Assembly: GCF_042684485.1 (NCBI RefSeq)
Contig: NZ_JBHULM010000011.1
Span: forward strand, 930,001 to 994,000
Direction: 5' to 3'
DNA from: Oceanihabitans gracilariae
GTDB lineage: Bacteria > Bacteroidota > Bacteroidia > Flavobacteriales > Flavobacteriaceae
Length of the DNA stretch: 64,000 bases
Part shown: positions 17,140-26,004 of the stretch, piece by piece
Numbering within the stretch: the stretch's first letter is position 1
Layout of the letters: every line of letters begins with the position of its first letter
Translations under genes and position numbers: made by a program
Notes under the pieces: generated by a model
Told to the model about the DNA's origin: nothing
Database searches by the model: none
Seen by the model: the letters and a program-made list of their open reading frames with translations, nothing else

Positions 17140-18642
17140 TTATTTAGTGAGATTTAATGTTTCTAAATTATCAACTAATTTTCTGTCATTAGATAAACGT
17201 GGTAGTTTATTTTGTCCACCAAGTTTACCAATAGATTTCATATAGTCTTGAAAACCACCTTTTTTAACTAAAGTTATCTTTAATGGTTGTAATACTTTAC
17301 CTTCTATTAAATCAAAATAATAACTATTTTGTTTTTGTAAAGATGCATCTATTTTTTGCGCTAATGCGGAAATATTTTCAGGTTCTTTTTCAAATTCTAT
17401 AAACCATTCATGATATGGTAATCCTTGTGAAGGGTTAATTTGTGGTGCTACAGAAAACTCTGAAACCTCTGCATTATTAGCAACCAAAGCTTCTTGTAAT
17501 GCTTGTTCTACCTCTTTACCAATTACATGCTCGCCAAAGGCAGAAATAAAATGTTTTATTCTACCTGAAACAATAACTCGATATGGTTTTGTGGAAGTAA
17601 ATTGAACTGTATCACCAATATTATATGCCCAAAGTCCTGCATTACTAGATATAATCATGACATAGTTTACACCTATTTCTACATCTTTTATGCTAATACG
17701 TTTTGGGTTTTCATTAAAAAAATCGTCTGCTTTTATAAACTCATAAAAAATACCAGAGTTTAATTGCAGTAACATTCCTTTTACGTTTTGTTTATCTTGA
17801 TAGGCAAAAAAACCTTCACTTGCAGGATACAGCTCTATGCTATCAACTTTTCTACCTATTAAGTTTTCAAATTTAGCTCGGTAAGGTTCGTAATTAACAC
17901 CTCCAAAAATAAATAAGTTGAAGTTTTTAAAAATGTCTCCTACTTTCTTTCCTGTTTTTTCTTGAAGTTTTTCAAAATACATTTGTACCCAAGAAGGAAT
18001 TCCAGAAATAATAGTCATATTTTCTGGTAGCGTTTCTTCAACTATAGCATTTACTTTAGTTTCCCAATCTTCAATACAATTCGTTTCTAACGAAGGCATT
18101 CTGTTTTTTTGAAGGTATTTAGGTACGTAATGCGCAACAATACCAGAGAGTCTACCAAGCTGTATACCGTTTTTCTTTTCTAAAATAGGAGAACCTTGTA
18201 AAAAAATCATTTTACCATCTACAAACTTCGCATTACCAGTTTCATGTATATACATTAAAATAGCATTTCTAGCAGCTTCTATATGTGTTGGCATGCTTTC
18301 TTTGGTAATAGGAATGTATTTAGCTCCAGAGGTGGTTCCTGAGGTTTTAGCAAAGTAAATAGGTTTGCCTTTCCACAGTATATTTTCTTCTCCTGCTACA
18401 ACTTTCTCGACATAAGGTTTTAATTCTTCATAATCTCTAACAGGAACGCGTGCAACAAAGTCTTCATAATTGTTAATACTAATAAAATCATGGTCTTTAC
18501 CAAATTGTGTTGCTGCTGCAGCACTAATTAGTTTTTGAAACACTTTGTTTTGTGTTTCTACAGGGTTATTAGCCCATTTTTGTATGGACTTATACACATA
18601 TTTTGCAAATGGTTTTGCTAAGGCTGCTTTTATTGATAGCAT
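17140..18642 (-). CDS. GH3-family acyl-acid amido synthetase-like protein
   Basis: This 500-residue protein belongs to the adenylate-forming GH3 superfamily, best known from plant enzymes that conjugate acyl hormones to amino acids. The ATP/AMP-binding SGTTSGAKYIPIT is at 101-113, and the second signature ELYPASEGFFAYQ follows in the middle. The C-terminal domain has VSGRIKHFISAFGEHV. Bacterial members are common in Bacteroidetes, but their substrates are not established. Its ATG directly abuts the stop of the M23 peptidase gene with no gap, suggesting cotranscription. Confidence 0.88.
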   Translation of the reverse strand: MLSIKAALAKPFAKYVYKSIQKWANNPVETQNKVFQKLISAAAATQFGKDHDFISINNYEDFVARVPVRDYEELKPYVEKVVAGEENILWKGKPIYFAKTSGTTSGAKYIPITKESMPTHIEAARNAILMYIHETGNAKFVDGKMIFLQGSPILEKKNGIQLGRLSGIVAHYVPKYLQKNRMPSLETNCIEDWETKVNAIVEETLPENMTIISGIPSWVQMYFEKLQEKTGKKVGDIFKNFNLFIFGGVNYEPYRAKFENLIGRKVDSIELYPASEGFFAYQDKQNVKGMLLQLNSGIFYEFIKADDFFNENPKRISIKDVEIGVNYVMIISSNAGLWAYNIGDTVQFTSTKPYRVIVSGRIKHFISAFGEHVIGKEVEQALQEALVANNAEVSEFSVAPQINPSQGLPYHEWFIEFEKEPENISALAQKIDASLQKQNSYYFDLIEGKVLQPLKITLVKKGGFQDYMKSIGKLGGQNKLPRLSNDRKLVDNLETLNLTK

Positions 18643-19512
18643 TTATTCAAAGTCTATAAAGTTAGTTGGGTTTATTGGGTAACCATCACTCCAAAGTTCA
18701 AAATGTAAATGTGGTCCTGTTGTAATTTCTCCTGTATTTCCAGAAATAGCAATAACTTCTCCTGCTTTTACTAAATCTCCTTGTTCTTTGTTTAAAGAAG
18801 CATTGTGTTTGTAAACAGAAATTAAGCCATGACTATGTTCTATAATTATTACATATCCTGTTTTGGTAGTCCATTCTGCAAAAATAACAGTACCATCTGC
18901 AGTGGCTTTAATTGGTGTGTTTTTAGCGACTACAACATCTACTGCGTAGTGTTTTTCTTTTGCATTATAGTTTTCTGTAATGGTTCCGTTAACTGGAGGA
19001 AACAATACAAAATTTACGTCTGTGGTTGCAGATTCAAATAGATTATACTTGTCTTCTTTTACTACTTTTTCACGTAATAAAGAGTCTTCTCTTGTAGGAG
19101 CAAGATCTATTTCACTTACATCTAATTTAGCAGCTTCAATAATAGAATCTCTATTAAAATCTACGCTACTCATTTCACCATACAACACTTTTTTTATGGA
19201 AGAAAAATAACGTTCATTTACTGCTATTACTTTTTCTAAAGAATCTGTTTTATGATATAAAGTAGTAGCTTTCTTTTTTAAAGCTGTTGATGAATAACCA
19301 GGAATGTATTCTTTTAATGGTGTAAAAGCAATTAAAATAGTAGTACCAATAATTAATAACACAGAAGAAAAAGCTAGCAACACAAACACATTAAGCCTTG
19401 TTAACTTAAAGGATAAGCGCTCTTCAAAAGTATCTTCATTAAGTATAACTAACCTATACTTATGCAGTAATTTTTTTGCTATTTTTTTTTCTTTTTTCTT
19501 TTTTCTTTCCAT
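18643..19512 (-). CDS. M23 (LytM-type) peptidase, membrane anchored
   Basis: This 289-residue protein has a very basic N-terminus (RKKKKEKKIAKK), a membrane helix at about 42-64 and a helical, coiled-coil-like linker. A C-terminal LytM domain follows, with zinc-site motifs HYAVD (188-192) and HLHFE (268-272), plus YKHN (about 234-237). Both zinc-binding motifs are intact, so peptidoglycan endopeptidase activity in the periplasm is likely. The N-terminal topology resembles MepM/divisome-linked M23 proteins. The gene abuts the GH3 gene downstream and is divergent from tatA. Confidence 0.9.
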   Translation of the reverse strand: MERKKKKEKKIAKKLLHKYRLVILNEDTFEERLSFKLTRLNVFVLLAFSSVLLIIGTTILIAFTPLKEYIPGYSSTALKKKATTLYHKTDSLEKVIAVNERYFSSIKKVLYGEMSSVDFNRDSIIEAAKLDVSEIDLAPTREDSLLREKVVKEDKYNLFESATTDVNFVLFPPVNGTITENYNAKEKHYAVDVVVAKNTPIKATADGTVIFAEWTTKTGYVIIIEHSHGLISVYKHNASLNKEQGDLVKAGEVIAISGNTGEITTGPHLHFELWSDGYPINPTNFIDFE

Positions 19513-19627
19513 GCCTAAAACAAAAGTAAATAAATTTACAAAGTCTCACTTTAATATTATACTAAAGTTAGCGTTAAAACGATAATATTAAACTTTAATT
19601 ATTAACTTTGCTTTAAATTTAAAGATT

Positions 19628-19810
19628 ATGATTTCAAATATGATCCCTCTTTTTATAGGTTGGCCTCAAGTTGTTTTAATTGCTGTAGTTATTTTACTAA
19701 TTTTTGGTGGTAAAAAAATACCTGAACTGATGCGTGGTTTAGGAAGTGGAATTAAAGAATTTAAAGACGCTACCAATAGCGAAGAGGAAGAAGAAAAGAA
19801 AAAAGAATAG
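19628..19810 (+). CDS. tatA: Twin-arginine translocase subunit TatA/E
   Basis: This 60-residue protein has the canonical TatA layout: a short periplasmic N-terminus, a membrane helix (about 10-25), FGGKKIPELMRGLGSGIKEF forming the hinge and amphipathic helix, then an acidic/lysine tail. It oligomerises to form the Tat translocation path for folded proteins. No tatC is in the window. A TAACTTTG -7-like box lies at 19603-19610. A start at the second Met (residue 5) is possible. A strong terminator follows. Confidence 0.95.
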   Translation: MISNMIPLFIGWPQVVLIAVVILLIFGGKKIPELMRGLGSGIKEFKDATNSEEEEEKKKE

Positions 19811-19830
19811 TTTTGTTCTTTTTTAGATAC

Positions 19831-19864
19831 AAAAAAAACCAACGCATGACGTTGGTTTTTTTTT
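19831..19864. terminator. Bidirectional terminator between tatA and DUF4837 gene
   Basis: CCAACG (19839-19844) pairs with CGTTGG (19850-19855). The stem is extended by A-runs on the left and T-runs on the right, with a five-base loop. The flanking A and T tracts let it work for both convergent genes. Confidence 0.9.
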
Positions 19865-19883
19865 GTGTATTTAGTAAGCACTA

Positions 19884-20864
19884 CTAATCTATTTTTATAG
19901 ATTTAATTATAGCTTCTAACTCAAACATATAGTCGCGTTTTGCAACAGATGGAGCAAAAGCAAAACCTTCAAGAACTACATAACGCTTGTTTACCTTATC
20001 TTCTATCATATAATTAACAAAAGGACCAGACATAAAAGCATTTTCCATATCCCAAATTCCTTTAGTTTCTAATGTTGGTTTATTATCTATAATCGTTTCT
20101 GAAAGAAATGGTGTATACGCATCTTCTGTAACCATATAAGCTTCATCTGTAGGACCAGGAATAAAAACTTTATTAATAGAGTCTCTAATTTTAATTATTT
20201 GCCTAATTAAGCTATCATTTTTTTTAATTGCACTTTCTGGTATGCTGTACAACATTAGATTTGTTGTTCCTGTAGTTATATCTTTTCGTATCCAGAATAC
20301 ATCGTTTTCTTCTTTAGCTATTCTATAAGCAGTAGGAAAGTTTATAGAAAACCCTAATTTTTGCTTAATAACATCGTCTTTATGAAGCGATAAATTTATT
20401 CTTCGTTGTTTTTCTTTAAGTTCTTCATTTTTAAAAGCAGCAACAATTTTATCTGCATTATCTGTAAGCTGTTCTATAATTTCTTTATTGTTTTTTCCTG
20501 TTACTAACACTAGTTTTTGTGGTTCTGCAAATACATTATTAGCAATTTTTACTTCTGCTTTTTCTGAACCAACTTCAATTTTTAAAACCGTTCTGTTTTT
20601 GGTTACAAAACCAGAAAATACTTGTGGTGGTATTTGTGCCATAGTAAAGATTGGCTCATCTTGTGGTAAGCCATAAATTGGAGCTGCAAGCACCTCTCTA
20701 ACAGTAGCTCCTACTTCACCATCCCAAAGCTCATTAGCTACAACTACAGAAATATTATTAAGTGTTCCTGAAGAAGCAGAAAGGATTCTTTTTTTTGATT
20801 TTTTATCATCATTACAAGATGTAAACAATAGTACTACCATTGCAATACATAGAAAATTACGCAT
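19884..20864 (-). CDS. DUF4837 family lipoprotein
   Basis: This 326-residue protein has a lipoprotein signal (lipobox Cys near residue 17 in VVLLFTSC) and the overall sequence of DUF4837, a family confined largely to Bacteroidetes. The mature part has ISVVVANELWDGEVG early and a C-terminal half with GIWDMENAFMSGPFVNYM. Its function is unknown; it is an envelope protein by signal. It lies 23 bases after the lytic transglycosylase gene in the same direction, which hints at a shared cell-wall role. Confidence 0.85.
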   Translation of the reverse strand: MRNFLCIAMVVLLFTSCNDDKKSKKRILSASSGTLNNISVVVANELWDGEVGATVREVLAAPIYGLPQDEPIFTMAQIPPQVFSGFVTKNRTVLKIEVGSEKAEVKIANNVFAEPQKLVLVTGKNNKEIIEQLTDNADKIVAAFKNEELKEKQRRINLSLHKDDVIKQKLGFSINFPTAYRIAKEENDVFWIRKDITTGTTNLMLYSIPESAIKKNDSLIRQIIKIRDSINKVFIPGPTDEAYMVTEDAYTPFLSETIIDNKPTLETKGIWDMENAFMSGPFVNYMIEDKVNKRYVVLEGFAFAPSVAKRDYMFELEAIIKSIKID

Positions 20865-20887
20865 AATTGATTGTTTTTATAGAAATA

Positions 20888-22477
20888 TTAGCCTTTAGAT
20901 ACAACAAGCCTCATTCCTGGTTTTAAATTGTTACCACTAATATCGTTCCAATCTCTAATATTTTGAACAGAAACTCCAGGAAATTTTTGAGATATACTCC
21001 AAAGTGAGTCTCCACTTTTTACTAAATAGGTTTTAGCATTTGGCGAAACAGTAGAACTAGCCTGTTTACTTGACGTGCTTTTTGTTCTTGCTGCTGTGTT
21101 TCTAGGATAAATAGTTAAGCGTTGTCCTATTTTTAAATTATTGCTTCGTAAACCGTTCCATTGTTTTAATTGACTAATACGAACACCAAATTTTCTAGCA
21201 ATTTTTCCTAAATAATCACCACTTCTAACTGTGTATCGTGTTTTACTTTCGGAATTAAAAAATTGTGGTAATGGCTTTTCGCGTTTATCAAATTCGGCTT
21301 TAGCCATAGCATAGAAAGCTTCTTCATTATTGACAAATTTACCAACCACATCTCTTGGCAGCCTTAAGGTATAATCTTTTCCTTCTACAACAGGAATAAT
21401 ATCTAGTTTATAAGAAGGATTTAAGAATTGTAATTTCTCAATTTGAACTCCTGTTGCCTCACCAACTTGGTCTAGCGTAATCATGTGTTTTACATGAATA
21501 GTATCTGTTTCTATGTACTGAAATTCTGGTTTTACAGGTTTAAAACCATGCTCTTCGGCAAACTCAAAAATATACATAGTTGCTAAAAAAGCTGGAACAT
21601 ATCCTGCTGTTTCACGTGGAAGATTATGACGAATATTCCAATAGTTTTCATAACCTCCAGAGCGTCTTATTGCTTTACTTACATTTCCTGGTCCTGAGTT
21701 ATATGCAGCAAGTGCAAGATCCCAATCGCCAAAAATTTGATATAACTTAGACAAATATTTAGATGCTGCTTCTGTAGATTTTATAGGATCACTACGCTCA
21801 TCTACATAAGAACTTACATCTAATCCGTATTGTTTTCCTGTTGCAAACATAAATTGCCACAAACCGGTTGCTCCTACTCTTGATCGCGCTCTTGGTTTTA
21901 ATGCAGACTCTACAATGGCTAGATATTTCATTTCTAACGGAATGTTGTAATTGTCTAATTCACGTTCAAACATTGGAAAATAATAATGGCTTAAACCCAT
22001 TAATTTTTCAAAAGATTTTCTTCTGTGTTTTAAAAAGGATTTAATAACACTTTCTAATGAGGTATTGTATTCTACATTAAAAGGTGTTCTAGCATTTAGT
22101 TCTGCAAGTCTTGATTTTAGTACTTCTGTAGATAATTCTGGATAGTCAACCTTTTTATAATCAAGTTCACTAACGCTTCTATAAATAGTATCATACAAAG
22201 CGTTGCTGTATAATTCTTGAAGCCACTTTTGGTCTATTTCTGCAGCGTGTTTATTGTCTTGTAAAATACTATCAAGAGCTACCTGTTCTACCACTTTAAT
22301 TTCCTTTTTATAAAAGGCTTGACCATCAATAACAGTATCTATAACATAGTTTTTTCCTGCTTCTAATTGTTGTTCTGTAAGTCTCGTATTTTCTGTAGCA
22401 ACCTGCAAGGTATCTTGCGCATGTAAAAGGCCAAGACTTAAAAAATAAGCAAAGAAAGAGAGTTTATGTAACTGCAT
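20888..22477 (-). CDS. LysM-containing lytic transglycosylase (MltD-like)
   Basis: This 529-residue secreted protein has a signal peptide ending near LLHAQ. Its SLT domain has the catalytic Glu at about 190 in AIVESALKPRARS, followed by GATGLWQFM and LALAAYNSGPGNV. Two C-terminal LysM repeats (about 411-455 and 484-527) bind peptidoglycan. It would cleave glycan strands by forming 1,6-anhydro-muramic ends. The arrangement is that of MltD. It precedes the DUF4837 lipoprotein gene in a probable two-gene operon. Confidence 0.94.
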   Translation of the reverse strand: MQLHKLSFFAYFLSLGLLHAQDTLQVATENTRLTEQQLEAGKNYVIDTVIDGQAFYKKEIKVVEQVALDSILQDNKHAAEIDQKWLQELYSNALYDTIYRSVSELDYKKVDYPELSTEVLKSRLAELNARTPFNVEYNTSLESVIKSFLKHRRKSFEKLMGLSHYYFPMFERELDNYNIPLEMKYLAIVESALKPRARSRVGATGLWQFMFATGKQYGLDVSSYVDERSDPIKSTEAASKYLSKLYQIFGDWDLALAAYNSGPGNVSKAIRRSGGYENYWNIRHNLPRETAGYVPAFLATMYIFEFAEEHGFKPVKPEFQYIETDTIHVKHMITLDQVGEATGVQIEKLQFLNPSYKLDIIPVVEGKDYTLRLPRDVVGKFVNNEEAFYAMAKAEFDKREKPLPQFFNSESKTRYTVRSGDYLGKIARKFGVRISQLKQWNGLRSNNLKIGQRLTIYPRNTAARTKSTSSKQASSTVSPNAKTYLVKSGDSLWSISQKFPGVSVQNIRDWNDISGNNLKPGMRLVVSKG

Positions 22478-22560
22478 GATTATATAATTAGCGTCTTGTT
22501 TAAACGTATAAGATACTAAATTCGTGTTTTATTAAATAAAAAAAGAGAGATGGATTGCTA

Positions 22561-23748
22561 CTATTCTAAAATAGCAGCAATTCCTGGTAAGGTTTTTCCT
22601 TCTAAGCTTTCTAACATTGCTCCTCCACCTGTACTTACGTAGCTTACTTTGTTTTCAAAACCAAATTGTTTAACAGCAGCAACAGAATCACCACCTCCAA
22701 CTAATGAAAAGGCTCCATTTTTAGTAGCTTCTGCAATAGAATCTCCTAAAGCAATAGTTCCGCTAGCAAAAGTTTCCATTTCAAAAACACCTAAAGGACC
22801 ATTCCAAAGTATGGTTTTACATTGTAATACCACGTTATTAAAGTTTTGTTTTGATTTTGGTCCACAATCTAAACCTTGCCAACCTTCAGGAATAGCAGTA
22901 ATATCACAAACTTGTGTTTCTGCCTCATTGCTAAACGCATTTGCCGCTAAAACATCTACAGGAATGTGTACTTGTACATTTTTAGCTTTTGCTTGTTTTA
23001 AAATTTCTAAAGCCAATGGCATTTTATCATCTTCACAAATAGAATCTCCTACTTGTCCGCCTTGTGCCTTAATAAAAGTAAAACTCATTCCACCACCAAT
23101 AATTAAGTGGTCTACTTTATCTAAAATATTTTCAATAATTGTAATTTTAGAAGACACCTTTGCTCCTCCTAAAATAGCAAGAACAGGCTTTTCTCCTGTT
23201 TCCATAACCTTATTAATACTCTCAATTTCTTGAGCTAATAAATAACCAAAACATTTGCTGTCTGGAAAAAACTGAGCAACAACAGTTGTAGAAGCGTGTG
23301 CACGATGCGCTGTACCAAAAGCATCATTAACATAAATATCGCCTAGCTTAGATAGTGCTTGAGCAAAGTCTTTATCTCCAGCAGTTTCTTCTTTATGAAA
23401 ACGCAAATTTTCTAATAATAAAATTTCGCCTGGTTTTAAATTTTTAGCAGCTTCTTCTGCTTCCTCACCAACACAATTAGAAACAAATTTTATTTGTACT
23501 CCAATTATTTCTTCCATTGTACTTGTAATATGACGTAAAGAAAATTCGTCTTGAACACCTTTTGGTCTTCCTAAGTGCGACATTAAAATACAGCTTCCAC
23601 CATCTTCTAAAACTTTAATAATAGTTGGTTTTGCAGAAATTATTCTGGTAGCATCTGTTACTTGAAAGTTTTCATTTAATGGTACATTAAAATCTACTCT
23701 TATTAATGCTTTTTTGTTTTTAAAGTTGAAGTCGTTAAGTGTTTTCAT
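22561..23748 (-). CDS. pgk: Phosphoglycerate kinase
   Basis: This 395-residue glycolytic enzyme interconverts 1,3-bisphosphoglycerate and 3-phosphoglycerate with ADP/ATP. It has the N-terminal RVDFNVPLN, the substrate-binding SHLGRPKG and HRAHAS, and the C-terminal GGGDSVAA nucleotide region. Length is normal. It is transcribed alone. A long inverted repeat lies 14-74 bases upstream of its start. Confidence 0.98.
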   Translation of the reverse strand: MKTLNDFNFKNKKALIRVDFNVPLNENFQVTDATRIISAKPTIIKVLEDGGSCILMSHLGRPKGVQDEFSLRHITSTMEEIIGVQIKFVSNCVGEEAEEAAKNLKPGEILLLENLRFHKEETAGDKDFAQALSKLGDIYVNDAFGTAHRAHASTTVVAQFFPDSKCFGYLLAQEIESINKVMETGEKPVLAILGGAKVSSKITIIENILDKVDHLIIGGGMSFTFIKAQGGQVGDSICEDDKMPLALEILKQAKAKNVQVHIPVDVLAANAFSNEAETQVCDITAIPEGWQGLDCGPKSKQNFNNVVLQCKTILWNGPLGVFEMETFASGTIALGDSIAEATKNGAFSLVGGGDSVAAVKQFGFENKVSYVSTGGGAMLESLEGKTLPGIAAILE

Positions 23749-24091
23749 GTTAGTTATATATAAAATTGCGCAGTTTATTTTAAATGCTAAAGGTCTTTAA
23801 AATAAATAATATGCGCAATTTTTTTATTGTAGTATGTCTGTAAAGCTTTTTACGCTTTGCCTTCTGCATTAGCAATAATAGATTTTACTTCTTTTAAAAC
23901 ACACAAAAACACTAGTAAATAATTGTTTTACAAGTTTTTAACATCTATTTTAAACTAAACAACCATATTTTATATAATTGGCATGTATTTGTGCATCAAA
24001 ACAATCATTAAGCTGTAGTATGCTTGTTTAAAATTTAAAATTGAAGAATGCTTTTGGGTAAGATTTTAAGTATAAAAACTATATTTGCCAT
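23749..24091. other. 343-bp gap between pgk and holB with a long hairpin
   Basis: The region between the divergent pgk and holB genes holds an inverted repeat. Outer arms are AAAATTGCGCA (23762-23772) and TGCGCAATTTT (23812-23822). Inner arms are TTTATTTTAAA (23774-23784) and TTTAAAATAAA (23796-23806). It reads as a near-continuous 22-bp stem with an 11-base loop. The holB -7 box TATATTTG is at 24080-24087. No convincing gene is seen. A 20-codon GTG-started ORF at 23850-23912 on the minus strand is too short to support. Confidence 0.6.
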
Positions 24092-25249
24092 ATGCTTTTT
24101 AGTGATATTTTAGGACAAGAACACATAAAAAACCATTTAACACAAAGTGTTGATAATGGTAGAATTGCTCATGCTCAATTATTTGTAGGTCCAGAAGGTT
24201 CTGGTACATTACCAATGGCAATAGCGTATGCACAATATATTTTGTGTGGCAATACAAACAAAGAAAACGACAACGGAAACGCTGCTTGTAATCTTAAATT
24301 TAATAACCTTTCACATCCAGACCTACATTTTGCTTTTCCTGTTACTACTAGTGACAAGGTAAAAAGTAAACCTGTTTCTAATTTTTATTTAGAAGAATGG
24401 AGACAACTACTAAAAGAGCAACCTTATGGTAATTTATTTGATTGGTATAAGCTACTAGGTGTAGACAACAAACAAGGGCAAATTGGTGTAGATGAAGCGC
24501 AAGAAATTGTAAAATCTCTAGCATTAAAATCTTATGAAGGAGGTTATAAAGTAATGCTGATTTGGATGGCAGAAAAAATGCATACAGCTGCAGCCAATAA
24601 ACTTTTAAAGCTTATTGAAGAGCCACCAAATAAGACTATTTTTATTTTAATTGCTGAAGACGAAGAGCAAATAATTAACACCATTAAATCACGTTGTCAA
24701 ATTTTACAATTTCCTCCTTTAGCAGAAAACGATGTAAAAAAAGGACTTATACAACATTATAATTTAGAAGATGCTGTAGCAACAAAAATTGCACATCAAG
24801 CCAACGGAAACTATAATAAAGCTTGTGATTTAGTATACCAAGATACCGAAGACACGCAATTTGAAACTTGGTTTATTTTCTGGATTAGAAGCGCTTTTAA
24901 AGCAAAAGGAAACAAAGCAGCAATACATGATTTAATATCGTGGAGTGAAGATATTGCTAAAACAGGAAGAGAAACTCAAAAGCAATTTTTACTCTTTTGT
25001 ATAGACTTTTTTAGACAAGCATTATTATTAAATTATAACGCTAACGATCTAGTATATTTTGAGCCCAAAACCGAAAAATTTAAACTAGAAAATTTTGCTC
25101 CTTTCATTCATGGAAACAATATTCTAGAAATATCTGATGAGTTGCAAGATGCCATTTACCATATAGAACGTAACGGAAATTCTAAAATAATTCTAACCGA
25201 TTTATCTATAAAACTAACCAGATTACTACATAAAAAAAGTCAAGCATAA
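24092..25249 (+). CDS. holB: DNA polymerase III delta' subunit
   Basis: This 385-residue clamp-loader subunit of the AAA+ fold has GQEHIKNHL at the start, GVDEAQEIVKSL and the conserved AANKLLKLIEEPP. The P-loop equivalent reads GPEGSGTL, so the Walker lysine is replaced, as expected for the non-hydrolysing delta' subunit. The start is fixed by the conserved MLFSDILGQ and lies only four bases after a TATATTTG box, suggesting a leaderless mRNA. The last codons and the stop lie inside the terminator hairpin. Confidence 0.93.
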   Translation: MLFSDILGQEHIKNHLTQSVDNGRIAHAQLFVGPEGSGTLPMAIAYAQYILCGNTNKENDNGNAACNLKFNNLSHPDLHFAFPVTTSDKVKSKPVSNFYLEEWRQLLKEQPYGNLFDWYKLLGVDNKQGQIGVDEAQEIVKSLALKSYEGGYKVMLIWMAEKMHTAAANKLLKLIEEPPNKTIFILIAEDEEQIINTIKSRCQILQFPPLAENDVKKGLIQHYNLEDAVATKIAHQANGNYNKACDLVYQDTEDTQFETWFIFWIRSAFKAKGNKAAIHDLISWSEDIAKTGRETQKQFLLFCIDFFRQALLLNYNANDLVYFEPKTEKFKLENFAPFIHGNNILEISDELQDAIYHIERNGNSKIILTDLSIKLTRLLHKKSQA

Positions 25250-25263
25250 GCTTGACTTTTTTT
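25232..25263. terminator. Terminator overlapping the end of holB
   Basis: AAAAAAAGTCAAGC (25232-25245) pairs perfectly with GCTTGACTTTTTTT (25250-25263) around a four-base loop. The holB stop codon (25247-25249) is inside the loop. The stem is symmetric, so it can also serve the convergent OmpH-like gene that ends at 25286. Confidence 0.93.
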
Positions 25264-25285
25264 CTACTCCTATTACAAGTATATA

Positions 25286-25795
25286 TTATTTTTTATAAGA
25301 CGCATTTAACGCTTCTAAAACTGCTTTTGTAATATCATTAGCTTCGCTACCATACATTACGCTTCCTGCTTCATTTTTACCTAAAATATAAGTATACCCA
25401 TTTTTCTTTCCGTAGTCTGTAACAAATTCTTTTACTGCTACAATTGCAGAATCAATTTCTACTTGAAATTCTTGTTGCATTGCTTGTTGTTGCATTTGCA
25501 CTTGTCTTTGTAAACCTTGTTGTTTTTGCATTAAAGCACTGTATTGTTCTTGTGCTTTAGATTGCGACATTTTAGCTGCAGCAAGCTCAAAAGCTTTTGC
25601 TTCTATTTGAAAACCGTTAGCTAAACTATCTGTATTCTTTTTAAAAGCTTCGTCTTTAATTTGAAATTTAGCTTCAATGTCTTTTTTACCTTGATATTCA
25701 TTTATCAATTCTCCATTATCTATAAAAGCAATTTTTTGTTGCTCACAAGAACTTAAAGCGAAAACGGTTACTAATGCTAAAATTATTTTTTTCAT
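25286..25795 (-). CDS. OmpH/Skp-like lipoprotein
   Basis: This 169-residue protein resembles the Skp/OmpH periplasmic chaperones: a beta strand IAFIDNGELINEYQ, a long Gln/Lys-rich coiled coil (about 50-115), then VKEFVTDYGKKNGYTYILG. Skp holds unfolded outer-membrane proteins in transit. Unlike E. coli Skp, the signal ends in SSC (Cys about 17), so this one is probably lipid anchored. A CAAATGTA (minus-strand TACATTTG) box at 25823-25830 could be its -7 element. Confidence 0.85.
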   Translation of the reverse strand: MKKIILALVTVFALSSCEQQKIAFIDNGELINEYQGKKDIEAKFQIKDEAFKKNTDSLANGFQIEAKAFELAAAKMSQSKAQEQYSALMQKQQGLQRQVQMQQQAMQQEFQVEIDSAIVAVKEFVTDYGKKNGYTYILGKNEAGSVMYGSEANDITKAVLEALNASYKK

Positions 25796-26004
25796 GTTTT
25801 AATATTTTATTTTTTATCGGAGCAAATGTAGAAAAAGCAAAGGAATTTAATAGTATAAAAATTATTTATGCTAAAAAACTAAATAATAACTAAAATTTAT
25901 TAAAAATGAATTAAAATAAAGCGTTTTAAGCGATTTTAAATATTTTTAGTAGTGTTTTATCGTGTAAAAGAATAAAAAAGAAATAAAAGTCGTTAAAATA
26001 AGAA

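Noticed and set aside
23850..23912. 20-codon GTG-started ORF upstream of pgk
   Set aside because: Too short, with no Shine-Dalgarno and no recognised family. The upstream part of the frame is quickly closed by a stop.
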